NCBI RefSeq assembly: GCF_024679095.1
Contig: NW_026112165.1
Location: 62,001-126,000, forward strand
DNA length: 64,000 nt
Direction of reading: 5' to 3'
DNA from: Eriocheir sinensis
Lineage: Eukaryota > Arthropoda > Malacostraca > Decapoda > Varunidae
Below the pieces are notes generated by a model, which ran no database searches, was not told where the DNA came from, and was given only the letters and a program-made list of their open reading frames with translations. Shown one piece after another: positions 29,219 to 46,100 of this stretch (positions are counted from its first letter, which is position 1; the number at the start of each line of letters is the position of its first letter). Both the position numbers and the translations under genes were made by a program.

Positions 29219-31964
29219 TATATATTTTATATAAATATTTACTTATTTTATGAGTATTCGTATATATATTTTGATACAAATTTACATTATTTGATGTGAT
29301 TTCCATATCTATTTCAATACAAATTTATTTTATATTATTTTGTATTTTTATGTTTATTTTAATACAAATTTATTTATATATATTTTGTATATATATTTTT
29401 ATACAATTATGCGTTATTATATGGGTATTTTGCATCTTTATTTTTATACAAATTTACATTATTTTATTGATATTCTGTTTATTTATTTTGATACGATTTA
29501 ACATTATTCTATGTGTATTTTGTATATATATGTTTATACATATTCATAACATTTAATGTATATTTTGTATATATATTTTATCCAAATTTACATTATTTTA
29601 TGTGTATATGTTTATATATTTTCATACAAATTTACATTGTTTTATGTGTGCTTTGTATATGTATTTCAATACAAATTTTCCTAATTTTATGTGTATTTTT
29701 GTATATATTTTATACAAATTTTAGTTATTTTATTTGTATTTTGTACATATATATTCCTACAAATATACATTCTTTTATTGGAATTTTGTTGATTTATTTT
29801 GATACAATTTACATTACTTTATGTGTATTTTGTATATATATTTTCTACTTATTTACATTATTATATGTATATTTTATAAATATTTTCATAAAAATTTACG
29901 TTATTTTATTGTGTATATTCGTATATATTTTGATACAAATTTCATACAAATTCATGTTATTTTATATGTATTTGAATATATATTTTCATATAAATTTACA
30001 TTATTTTATGTGCATTTTTACATATATTTCATTACAAATTTACTATACTTTATGTTTATTTTATATATTCATTTCATGCAATTTTAAATTATTTTATGTG
30101 TATATTTGTATACATGTTTTTATACGTTTTTTCATTATTTAATGTGTGTTTTGTATATATATTTTTATAAAATTTACTTTATTTTATATGCATTTTTGTA
30201 CATATATTTTTAAAGAAATTAATGTTATTTTATATGTATTTTTTATATGCTTTCTCATTCAAATTTACATTATATTATTAGTATTTTGTTTATTTATTTT
30301 GATACGAATTACATGATTATATGTGTATTTTGTACATTTTTTATACGTATTTACATTATTTAATGTGTATTTTGTTTATGTATTTTTATACAAATTTACG
30401 TTATTATATGTGTATTTGTATAAATATTTTGTTACAAATTTACATTATTTGATGTATTTTGTATATATATATTTCAATTCAAACTTCTCTTATTTTATGT
30501 GTATTTTGTATATCTATTTTCATACAAATTTAACTACTTTTGTGTATTTTTGTATATAGTTTTATATAAATTTACGTTATTTTATGTGTATTTTTTATAT
30601 TTATATTTATACAAATACACATTCTTTTATTGGTATTTTGTTTATTTATTTTGATACGAATTTACATTATTTTATGTGAATTTTGTATACATTTTTTTAT
30701 ACGTATTTACTTCATTTTATGTGTATTTTGTATTTATATATATTCGTATTTATATTTTGAAATAAATTTACATTGTTTTATATGTATTTTGCATATCTAT
30801 TTCAATATAAATTTACCTTATTGTATGAGCATTTTGTATATTTATTTTAATACAAATTTAAATTTTTTATATGTATTTTGGTATATATATTTTTATAAAA
30901 AAATGCGTTATTTTATGGGTATTTTGCTTCTTTATTTTCATACAAATTTACATTATTTTATTAATATTCTGTGTATTTTGATACGAATTTACATTATTCT
31001 ATTTGGGTTTTGTATATATTTTTTTATAGATATTAACATTACCTAATGTGTATTTTGAATACAAATTTACGTTATTTTAAGTGTATTTGTTTATGTATTT
31101 TCACTCAAATTTACATTATTTTATGTGTATTTTGTAAATGTATTTCAATACAAATTTACCTAATTTTATGTGTATTTTGTATATTTATTTTCAAACAAAT
31201 TTTAAATATTTTTGTGTATTTTTGTATATAGTTTTACACAAATTTAGGTTATTTTATGTGTATATTGTATATGTATTTTCATACAAATACACTTTCTTTT
31301 ATTGATATTTTGATTATTTATTTTGACGCGAATTTACATTATTTAATGTGTATTTTGTATATATATTTTATACGTATTTACATCATTTCATGTGTATTTT
31401 GTATATATATTTCTATTGAAATCTACGTTATTTTATGCGTATTCGTATATATATTTTGAAACAAATTTACACTGTTTTTTTTTTGCATATTTTTTCAATA
31501 CAAATTTTTCTTATTGTATGTGCATTTTGTATATTAATTTTAATTCAAATTTAATTATTCTATGTGTATTTTTGTATATGTATTTTTATAAAATATGCTT
31601 TATTGTATGGATATTTTGCATCTTTATTTTCATACAAATTTACATTATTTTATTAATATTCTGTGTATATATTTTTATACAAATTTTCGTTATTTTATGT
31701 GTATTTTGTATATTTATTTTCCTACAAATATACCTTCTTTTATCGGAATTTTGTTTGTTTATTTTGATACGAATTTACATTATTTTAGGTGTATTTGGTA
31801 TGTATATTTTTATACTATTTACATCATTTTATATGTATTTTGTATGTATATTATCATAGAATTTTACTCTATTTTATGTGTATTCGTATATATATTTTGA
31901 TACAAATTTACATTATTGATGTGTATTTTGCATATCTATTTCAATACATATTTACTTTATTGTA

Positions 31965-33075
<1,111 letters not shown>

Positions 33076-33899
33076 TATATTTTTATACAAATATGTGTTA
33101 TTATATGGGTATTTTGCATCTTTATTTTCATACATATTTACATTATTTTATTGATATTCTGTTTATTTATTTTGATACGATTTAACATTATTCTGTGTGT
33201 ATTTTGTATATATTTTTTATGCATATTTACATTATTTAATATTTATTTTGTATATATATTTTATTCAAATTTTCGTTATTTTATGTGTATTTGTTTATAT
33301 ATTTTCATACAAATTTATATTATTTTATGTGTATTTTGTATATGTATTTCAGTACAAATTTGCCTAATTTTATGTGCAATTTGGATATCTATTTTCAAAC
33401 AAATTTAAATTATTATTGTGTATTTTTGTATATATTTTTATACAAATTTTAGTTATTTTATTTGTATTTTGTATATATATTTTCCTACAAATATACATTC
33501 TTTTATTGGAATTTTGTTTATTTATTTTGATACGAATTTTCAATATTTTATGTGTATTTTGTATATATATTTTTCTACGTATTTAAATTATTTTGGGAGT
33601 ATTTTGTATATAGTTTTTCATAAAAATTTACGTAATTTTATTGTGTGTATTCGTATATATTTTGATACAAATTTTATGCAAATTCATGTTATTTTATGTG
33701 TATTTGTATTTATATTTTCAAACAAATTTATATTATTTTATATCTATTTTTACATATATTTCATTACGAATTTACCTTATTTTATGTTTATTTTGTATAT
33801 TTATTTCATTCAATTTAAAATTATTTTATGTGTATAATTGTATTTGTAATTAGGTTATTTTATGTGTATTTTCTATATATATTTTCATCCAAAATTACA

Positions 33900-36800
33900 T
33901 TATTTTATTGGTATTTTCTTAATTTAACTCGATACGAATTTAGATTATTTCATAGGTATTTTGTATACATATTTTCATACTTATTTACATTATCTAATGT
34001 GTGTTTTGTATATATATTTTTATGCAAATTTATTTAATGTGCATTTTTGTACATATATTTTTATAGAAATTTGCGTTATTTTATGTGTATTTTGTATATG
34101 TTTTCTTATACAAATTTATACTATTTCATTGGTATTTTGTTTATTTATTTTGATACGAATGACATTATTATATGTGTATTTTGTACATATTTTTTATACG
34201 TATTTACATTATTTAATGTGTATTTTGTTTATATATTTTTATACAAATTTACGTTATTATATGTGTATTTGTATAAATATTTTGATACAAATTTACTTTA
34301 TTTTATGTATTTTGTAGATATATTTCAATTCAAATCTATCTTTTTTTGTGTGTATTTTCTATATATAAATTTACGTTATTTTATGTGTATTTTGTATATT
34401 TATATTTATACAAATACAAATTTTTTGATTGGTATTTTGTTTATTTATTTTGATACGAGTTTACATTATTTTAAGTGTATTTTGTATACATTTTTTTATA
34501 CGTATTTACATAATTTTATGTGTATTTTGTATATATATTTTTATAGAAATCTACATTATTTTATGTGTATTTGTATATATATTTTGAAACAAATTTACAT
34601 TCTTTTATATGTATTTTGCATATCTATTTCAATACAAATTTACCTTATTGTATGTATATTTTGTATATTTATTTTAATACAAATTTAATTTTTTTATGTG
34701 TATATTTGTATAAATATTTTTATAAAAAAGGCGTTATTTATTGGGTATTTTGCTTCTTTATTTTCATACAGATATACATTATTTTACTAATATTCTGTGT
34801 ATTTATTTTGATACGATTTTACATTATTCTATTTGTGTTTTGTATATATTTTTCTTTACATATTTACATTATTTAATTTGTATTTTGTATATATATTTTA
34901 TACAAATTTACGTTATTTTAAGTGTATTTGTTTATGTATTTTTATTCAAATTTACATTATATTATGTGTATTTTGTGTATATGTATTTCAATACAAATTT
35001 AGCTAATTTTATGTGTATTTTGTATATTTATTTTCATAGAAATTTAAATTATTTTTGTGAATTTTTGTTTATATTTCTATGATTTTAGGTTATTTTATGT
35101 GTATTTTGTATAGCTATTTTCATACAAATACACATTCTTTTATTGATATTTTGTTTATTTATTTTGAAGCGAGTTTAAATTATTTAATGTGTATTTTGTA
35201 TATATATTTTTATACGTATTTACATCATTTCATGTGTATATTTCTATAGAAATCTACGTTATTTTATGTGTATTCGTACATATATTTTGAAACAAATTTA
35301 AACTGTTTGATGAGTATTTTGCATATTTTTTCAATACAAATTTACCTTATTATATCTGCATTTTGTATATTAATTTTAATACAAATTTAATTATTCTATG
35401 TGTATTTTTGTATATGTATTTTTAAAAAAATATGATTTATTTTATGGTTATTTTGCATCTTTATTTTCATACAAATATATATTACTTTATTGATATTCTG
35501 TGTATATATTTTGATGCGATTTTACTTTATTCTATGTGTATTTTGTTTATATATTTTAAACAAATGTACGTTATTTTATGTGTATTTGTTTTCATTTCAT
35601 ACAAATTTACATTATTTTATGTGTAATTTGTACATGTATTTAAATACAAATTTAACTAATTATATGTGTATTTTGTATATCTATTTTCATACAAATTGAA
35701 ATTATTAATTTTTTTTTTTTGTATATATTTTTATACAAATTTTCGTTATTTTGTGTAATTTCTATATTTATTTTCCTACACATACGTTCTTTTATCGAAA
35801 TTTTGTTTATTTATTTATGTGTATTTTGTATATATATTTTTCTACGTATTTAAATTATTTGATGTGTATTTTATATATACATTTTCATAAAAATTTACGT
35901 TATTTTATTGTGTGTATTCGTATATATTTTGATACAAATTTTATACAAATTCATGTTATTTTATGTGTATTTGTGTATATATATTTTCAAACAAATTTAT
36001 GTTATTTAATGTGTATTTTTACATATATTCCATTACAAATTTACCTTATTTTATGTTTATTTTGTATATTTATCTCATTCAATTTTAAATTATTTCATGT
36101 GTATATTTGTATTTGTATTTAGGTTATCTTATGTGTGTTTTCTATATATATTTTCATCCAAAATTACATTATTTTATTGGTATTTTCTTAATTTAATTCG
36201 ATACGAATTTAGATTATTTCATAGCTATTTTGTATACATATGTTCATACTCATTTACATTATGTAATGTGTGTTTTGTATATATTTTTTAATGCAAATTT
36301 TTTTTATGTTCATTTTTGTACATATATTTTTATAGAAATTTCCGTTATTTATGTGTATTTTGTAAATGTTTTCTCATAAAAATTTACATTATTTTATTGG
36401 TATTTTGTTTATTTATTTTGACACGAATTACATGATTATATATGTATTTTGTACATATTTTTTTATACGTATTTACATTATTTAATGTGTATTTTGTTTA
36501 TATATTATTATATAAAATTTACGTAATTATATGTGTATTTGTAAAAATATTTTGATACATATTTACTTTATTTTATGTATTTTGTTCATATATTTCAATT
36601 CAAATTAAGCTTATTTTGTGTGTATTTTATATATCTATTTTCATACAAATTTAATTACTTCTGAGTATTTTTGTATATAGTTTTATATAAATTTACGTTA
36701 TTTTATGTGCATTTTGTATATTTATATTTATACAAATACACATTCTTTTATTGGTATTTTGTTTATTTATATTTATACGAATTTACATTATTTTATGTGT

Positions 36801-38220
36801 ATTTTGTATACATTTTTTTATACGTATTTATTTAATTTTATGTGCATTTTTTATATGTATTTTTATAGAAATCTACGTTATTTTATGTGTATTTGTATAT
36901 ATATTTTGAATCAAATTTACATTATTTTATATGTATTTTGCATATCTATTTCAATACAAATTTACCTTATTGTATGTGCATTTTGTATATTTATTTAATA
37001 CAAACTAAAATATTTTATGTGTATTTTGGTATCTATAATTTTATAAAAAATGCGTTATTTTATAGGTATTTTGCATCTTAATTTTCATACAAATTTACAT
37101 TATTTTATTAATATTCTGCGTATATATTTTGATACGATTTTATATTATTCTATTTGTGTTTTGTATAAATTTTTTTATACATATTTACATTATTTAATGT
37201 GTATTTTGAAAATATATTTCATACAAATTTACGTTATTTTATGTGTATTTGTTTATATATTTTCATTCAAATTTACATTATTTCATGTGTATTTTGTATA
37301 TGTATTTCAATACAAATTTACCTAATTTTATGTGTATTTTGTATAATTCTGTTCATACAAATTTAAATTATTTTTGTGTATTTTTATATATACTTTTGTA
37401 CAAATTTAGGTTATTTTATGTACGCATTTACATTATTTAATGTGTGTTTTGTATATATATTTTTATGCAAATTTACTTTATTTTACGTGCATTTTTGTAC
37501 ATATATTTTTATAGAAATTTGCGTTATTTTATATGTATTTTTATATGTTTTCTCATACAAATTTACATTATTTTATTGCTATTTTGTTTATTTAGTTTGA
37601 TACGAATTACATGATTATATGTGTATTTTGTACATATTTTTTATACGTATTTACATTACTTAATGTGTATTTTGTTTATATATTTTTAAACAAAGTTACG
37701 TTATTATATGTATTTTTATAAATATTTTGATACAAATTTACATTATTTTATGTATTTTGTATATACATTGCAATTCAAATTTAGCTTATTTTATCTGTAT
37801 TTTGTATATCTATTTTCATACGAATTTAATTACTTCTGTGTATTTTTGTATATAGTTTTATACAAATTTACGTTATTTTATGATGTATTTTGTATATTTA
37901 TATTTATACAAACACACATTCTTTTATTGGTATTTTGTTTATTTATTTTGATACGAATTTACATTATTTTATGTGTATTTTGTATACATTTTCTTACACG
38001 TATTTACTTTATTTTCTGTGTATTTTGTATATATATTTTTATAGAAATCAACTTTATTTGATGTGTATTCTTATATATATTTTGAAACAAATTTACATTA
38101 TTTTATATGTATTTTGCATATCTATTTCAATACAAATTTACCTTATTGTATGTGCATTCTGTATATTTATTGTAATACAAATTTAAATATTTTATGTGTA
38201 TTTTGGTATATATTTTTTTT
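33900..38220 (+). repeat. ~5 kb segmental duplication, inverted copy (plus)
   Basis: Reverse complement of 43,215-48,300. Mirrored rare markers are AAGGCGTTATTTATTGGG (34,728) with 47,398, TTTTGTATAGCTATTTTC (35,104) with 47,050, TTAAACTGTTTGATGAG (35,299) with 46,850, TTTTATGGTTATTTTGC (35,440) with 46,700, CATATGTTCATACTC (36,237) with 45,170, and TTTTATGATGTATTTTG (37,876) with 43,550. Relative to the partner it lacks about 735 bp at ~35,817, where TTTGTTTATTTAT is joined to TTATGTGTATTT. Confidence 0.88.
35709..35720. repeat. T12 homopolymer
   Basis: T run replacing the normal TTTTTGTGTA region of one monomer. The inverted partner at 46,446 has an A-rich run in the same place, so some lengthening predates the duplication. 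Confidence 0.9.
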
Positions 38221-39743
38221 ATAAAAAAAAGCGTTATTTAATGGGTATTTTGCATCTTTATTTTCATACAAATTTACATTGTTTTATTAATATTCTGTGC
38301 ATCTATTTTGATACGATTTTACATTATTCTATTTGTGTTTTGTATATATATTTTTTATACATATTTACATTATTTAATGTGTATTTTGTATATTTTAAAA
38401 CAAATCTACGTTATTTTATGCGCATCTGTTAAAATATTTTGATACAAATTTATATTATTTTATGTATTTTGTATATATATTTTAATACAAATTTAGTTTA
38501 TTTTATGTATATTTTGTATATCTATTTTCATACAAATTTAAATTACTTTTGTGTATTTTTTATATAGTTTTATACAAATTTACGTTATTTTATGTTTATT
38601 TTGTATATTTATTTTCATTCAAATTCACATTCTTCTATTGTTTTTTTGTTTATTTATTTTGGTACGAATTTACATTATTTTATGATTATTTTGTATATAT
38701 ATTTTTATATGTATTTATATCATTTTATGTGTATTTTTTATTTGTATTTTTATAGAAATTTACGTTTTTTTATGTGTATTCGTATATATATTTTGAAACA
38801 AATTTACATTGTTTGATGTGTGTTTTTTTCATATCTATTTCAATACAAATTTATCATATTGTATGTGCATTTTGTATATATTAATTTTAATGTAAATTTA
38901 ATTATTTGATGTGTATTTTTGTATATATGTTTTTTTTTAAATATGTTTTTTTTAATGTGTATTTTGCATCTTTATTTTCATACAAATTTGCTTTATTTGA
39001 TTGATATTCTGTGTATTTATTTGGTACGATTTTACATTGTTCTATGTGTATTTTGTATATATTTTATTTTACATATTTACATTATTTAATGTGCATTTTC
39101 TATATATATTTTATACAAACATACGTTACTTTATGTCTATTTGTTTATATATTTTCATACAAATCTACATTATTTTATGTGTATTTTGTATATGTATTTC
39201 AATACAAATTTACCTAATTTTATGTGGATTTTGTATATCTATTTTCATACAAATTGAAATTATTTTTGTGTTTTTTTGTATGTATTTAATACAAATTCTA
39301 GGTTTTTTATATATTATTTTATATATTGATTTTCCTACATATATATATTCTTTTATTGAAATTTAGTTTATTGAATTTGATACGAATTTACCTTATTTTA
39401 GGTGTATTTTGTATATATATTTTTATACGTATTTACATCATTTTATGTGTATTTTGCATATCTATTTCAATACAAATTTACCTTATTGTATGTGCATTTT
39501 GTATATTTATTTTAATACAAATTTAATTATTTTCTGTGTATTTTTGTATATATATTTTTATACAAATATGCGTTATTTTATGGGTATTTTGCATCTTTAT
39601 TTTCATAGAAATTTACATTATTTTATTGATATTTTGCTCATTTATTTTGATACGATTTTATATTATTCTTTGTGTATTTTGTATATATTTATACATTTTT
39701 CCTTAATTTAATGTGTATTTTGTATATATATTTTATACAAATT

Positions 39744-39768
39744 TACGTTACGTTACGTTACGTTACGT
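39744..39768. repeat. TACGT pentamer microsatellite, 5 copies
   Basis: Five perfect TACGT units, the reverse-strand equivalent of the ACGTA run at 11,614. Its presence in both arms of IR-A shows that the expansion predates the duplication. Confidence 0.97.
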
Positions 39769-40449
39769 GTATTTGTTGATATATGTTAACACAGATTTAC
39801 AATATCTTATGGGTATTTTGTATATATATTTCAAAAGAAATTTACCTAGTTTTATGTGTATTTTGTATATCTATTTTCACACAAATTCAAATTATTTCTG
39901 GGTATTTTTTATATATTTTGATACAAATTTTACTTATGTTATGTGTATTTTGTAAATTTATTTTCATTCAAATATATATTATTTTATTGGTATTTTGTTG
40001 ATTTATTTTGATAAGAATTTACATTATTTTATATGTACTTTGTATATATATTTTTATACATTATTTAATGTTTATTTTGAATATATTTTTATACTAATTC
40101 ATGTTATTTTATGTGTATTTGTATATGTATTTTCATACAAATTTATATTATTTTATGTGTATTTTGTACATATATTTCATTACAAATTTACCTTATTTTA
40201 TGTTTATTTTGTATATTTATTTCATTCAATTTTAAATTATTTTATGTGTATATTTGTTTTTGTATTTAGGTTATTTTCTGTGTATTTTCTATATATATTT
40301 TCATCCAAAATTCCATTATTTTTTTGGTATTTTGTTAATTTAATTCGATACGAATTTAGATTATTTCATTGGTATTTTGTATACATATTTTTATACGCAT
40401 GTACATTATTTAATGTGTGTTTTGTATATATATTTTTATGCAAATTTAC

Positions 40450-41930
<1,481 letters not shown>

Positions 41931-42275
41931 TGTGTGTTTTGGTATATATATATTTATAAAAAATGCGCTATTTTATGGGTATTTTGCATCTTAATTTTTA
42001 TACAAATTTACATTATTTTATTTATATTCTGTGTATTTATTGTGATACGATTTTACATTATTTTATTTGTGTTTTGTATATATTTTTGTGTACATATTTA
42101 CATTATTTAATGTGTTTTTTGTATATATATTTTATAGAAATTTACGTTATTTTAGGTGTATTTGTTTATATATTTTCATTCAAATATAATTATTATTTTA
42201 TTTGTTTTTTTATATGTATTTCAATAGAAATTTACCTAATTTTATGTGTATTTTGTATATTTATTTTCATACAAA

Positions 42276-42291
42276 TTTTTTTTTTTTTTTT
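42276..42291. repeat. T16 homopolymer
   Basis: T run inside an m26-type monomer (TACAAA then T run then GTACATAG). Confidence 0.95.
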
Positions 42292-42376
42292 GTACATAGT
42301 TTTATTCCAATTTAGGTTATTTTATGTGTATTTTGTATATTTATCTTAATAAAAATACACCTTATTTAATGTATTT

Positions 42377-42636
<260 letters not shown>

Positions 42637-42723
42637 CTATAGAAGTTACGTTATTTTATGTGTAATCGTATATATATTTTGAAACAAATTTACGTTGTAT
42701 TTTTGTATATATTTATATATAAA

Positions 42724-43188
42724 TTCTCGTTACTTTATGTATATTTTATATATTTATTTTCCTACAAATATCCGCTTTTTTTCGGAATTTTGTTTATTTA
42801 TTTTGATACGAATTGACATTATTTGAGGTGTATTTGGAATATATATTCTTATACTTATTTACATCATTATATATGTATTTTGTAAGTATATTTTCATAGA
42901 AATTTACTCTATTTTATGAGTATTCGTATATATATTTTGATACAAATTTACATTATTGATGTGCATTTTGCATATCTATTTCAATACAAATTTATTTTAT
43001 TGTATTTGCATTTTGTATATTTTTGTATAAATTTATATATTTTATATATAAATTTTATATTTTTGTATAAATTTTTATATTTTATATATATTTTTGTATA
43101 TATATTTTTATACAAATGTGCGTTATTATATGGGTATTTTGCATCATTATTTTCATACAAATTTACATCATTTTATTAATATTCTGTT
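42724..43188 (+). repeat. Direct flanking repeat, left of block 7
   Basis: Directly repeated at 48,301-48,729, on the other side of the minus-polarity block. Shared rare markers are TTACTTTATGT, CGCTTTTTTTC, TTACTCTATTTTATGAGTAT, CATTATTGATGTG and CAAATGTGCGTTATTATATG. Confidence 0.85.
43010..43110 (+). repeat. Degenerate sub-repeat (TTTGTATAAATTT / TTTTATATATA)
   Basis: A local duplication of a short TTTTTGTATAAATTT plus TATATTTTATATATA segment that breaks the 45 bp rhythm. It contains a palindromic stretch around 43,032-43,054. The sister at 48,590-48,640 keeps ordinary monomers. Confidence 0.75.
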
Positions 43189-43190
43189 TA

Positions 43191-46100
43191 TATTAAGATG
43201 CAAAATATTTTTTTATAAAAAATATATATACCAAAATACACATAAAATATTTAAATTTGTATTACAATAAATATACAAAATGCACATACAATAAGGTAAA
43301 TTTGTATTGAAATAGATATGCAAAATACATATAAAATAATATAAATTTGTTTCAAAATATATGTAAGAATACACATAAAATAAAGTAGATTTCTATAAAA
43401 ATATATATACAAAATACACAGAAAATGAAGTAAATACGTATAAGTAAATGTATACAAAATACACATAGAATAATGTAAATTCGTATCAAAATAAATAAAC
43501 AAAATACCTATAAAAGAATGTGTATTTGTATAAATATAAATATACAAAATACATCATAAAATAACGTAAATTTGTATAAAACTATATACAAAAATACACA
43601 GAAGTAATTAAATTCGTATGAAAATAGATATACAAAATACAGATAAAATAAGCTAAATTTGAATTGAAATGTTTATACAAAATTCAGAAAATAATGTAAA
43701 TTTGTATCAAAATATTTATAAAACTACATATAATAACGTAAATTTGTTTAAAAATATATAAACAAAATACACATTAAGTAATGTAAATACGTATAAAAAA
43801 TATGTAAAAAATACACATATAATCATGTAATTCGTATCAAACTAAATAAACAAAATAGCAATAAAATAATGTAAATTTGTATGAGAAAACATATACAAAT
43901 ACATATAAAATAACGCAAATTTCTATAAAAATATATGTACAAAATGCACGTAAAATAAAGTAAATTTCCATAAAAATATATATACAAAACACACATTAAA
44001 TAATGTAAATGCGTACATAAAATAACCTAAATTTGTATAAAACTATATACAAAAATACACAAAAATAATTTAAATTTGTATGAAAAGAAATATACTAAAT
44101 ACACATAAAATTAGGTAAATTTGTATTGAAATACATATACAAAATACATATGAAATAATGTAAATTTGAATGAAAATATATAAACAAATACACATAAAAT
44201 CACGTAAACTTGTATGAAATATATTTTCAAAATACACATTAAATAATGTAAATATGTAAAAAAAATAATTTACAAAACACAAATAGAATGATTTAAAATC
44301 GTATCAAAATATATACACAGAATATTAATAAAATAATGTAAATTTGTATGAAAATTAAGATGCAAAATACCTATAAAATAACGCATTTTTTATAAAATTA
44401 TAGATACCAAAATACACATAAAATATTTTAATTTGTATTAAAATAAATATAGAAAATGCACATACAATAAAGTAAATTTGTATTGAAATAGATATGCAAA
44501 ATACATATAAAATAATGTAAATTTGATTCGAAATATATATACGAATACCCATAAAATAACGTAGATTTCTATAAAAATACATATACAAAATACACATAAA
44601 ATTAAATAAATACGTATAAAAAAATGTATACAAAATACATATAAAATAATGTAAATTCGTATAAATATAAATAAACAAAATACCAATAAAAGAATGTGTA
44701 TTTGTATAAATATAAATATACAAAATGCACATAAAATAACGTAAATTTATATAAAACTATATACAAAAATACACAGAAGTAATTAAATTAAATATAAAAT
44801 ACACACAAAATAAGCTTAATTTGAATTGAAATATAAGTACAAAATACATAAAATAAAGTAAATTTGTATCAAAATATTTTTACAAATACACATATAATAA
44901 CGTAAATTTTATATAAAAATATATAAACAAAATACACATTAAATAATGTAAATACGTATAAAAAAATATGTACAAAATACACATATAATGATGTAATTCG
45001 TATCAAAATAAAAAAAAAAATATCAATAAAATAATGTATATTTTGATGAGAAAACATATACAAAATACATAAAATAACGCAAATCTCTATAAAAATATAT
45101 GTACAAAAATGCACATAAAATAAATTTGCATTAAAAAATATATTCAAACCACACATCACGTAATGTAAATGAGTATAAACATATGTATACAAAATACCTA
45201 TGAAATAATCTAAATTCGCATCGACTTAAATTAAGAAAGTACCAATAAAATAATGTAATTTTGGATGAAAATATATATAGAAAACACATATAAAATAACC
45301 TAAATATAAATACAAATATACACATGAAATAATTTAAAATTGAATGAAATAAATTTACAAAATAAACTTAAAATAAGGTAAATTTGTAATGAAATATATG
45401 TAAAAATACACATTAAATAATATAAATTTGTATGAAAATATATATACAAATACACGTAAAATAACATGAATTTGTATAAAATTTGTATCAAAATAAATAC
45501 GTATACACAAAATAAAATAACGTAAATTTTTATGAAAGTGTATATATAAAATACACATAAAATAATTTAAATACGTAGAAAAATATATATACAAAATACA
45601 CGTAAAATAATGTAAATTCGTAACAAAATAAATACACAAAATTCCTATAAAAGAATGTATATTTGTAGGAAAATATATATTCAAAATACAAATAAAATAA
45701 CTAAAATTTGTATAAAAATATACACAAAAATACACAAAAAATAATTTAAATTTGTTTGAAAATATATATGCAAAATACACATAAAATTACTCAAATTTGT
45801 ATTGAAATACATATACAAAATACACATAAAATAATGTAAATTTCTATAAAAATATATAAACAAATACACATAAAATAACGTAAATTTGGATAAAATATAT
45901 ATACAAAATAAACATTAAATAATGTAAATATGTATAAAAAAAATATATACAAAATACACATAGAATAATGTTAAATCGTATCAAAATAAATAAACAGAAT
46001 ATCAATAAACTAATGTAAATTTGTAGGAAAATAAAGACGAAAAAATACCCATATAATAACGCATATTTGCATAAAAATATATATACAAAAATACACATAA

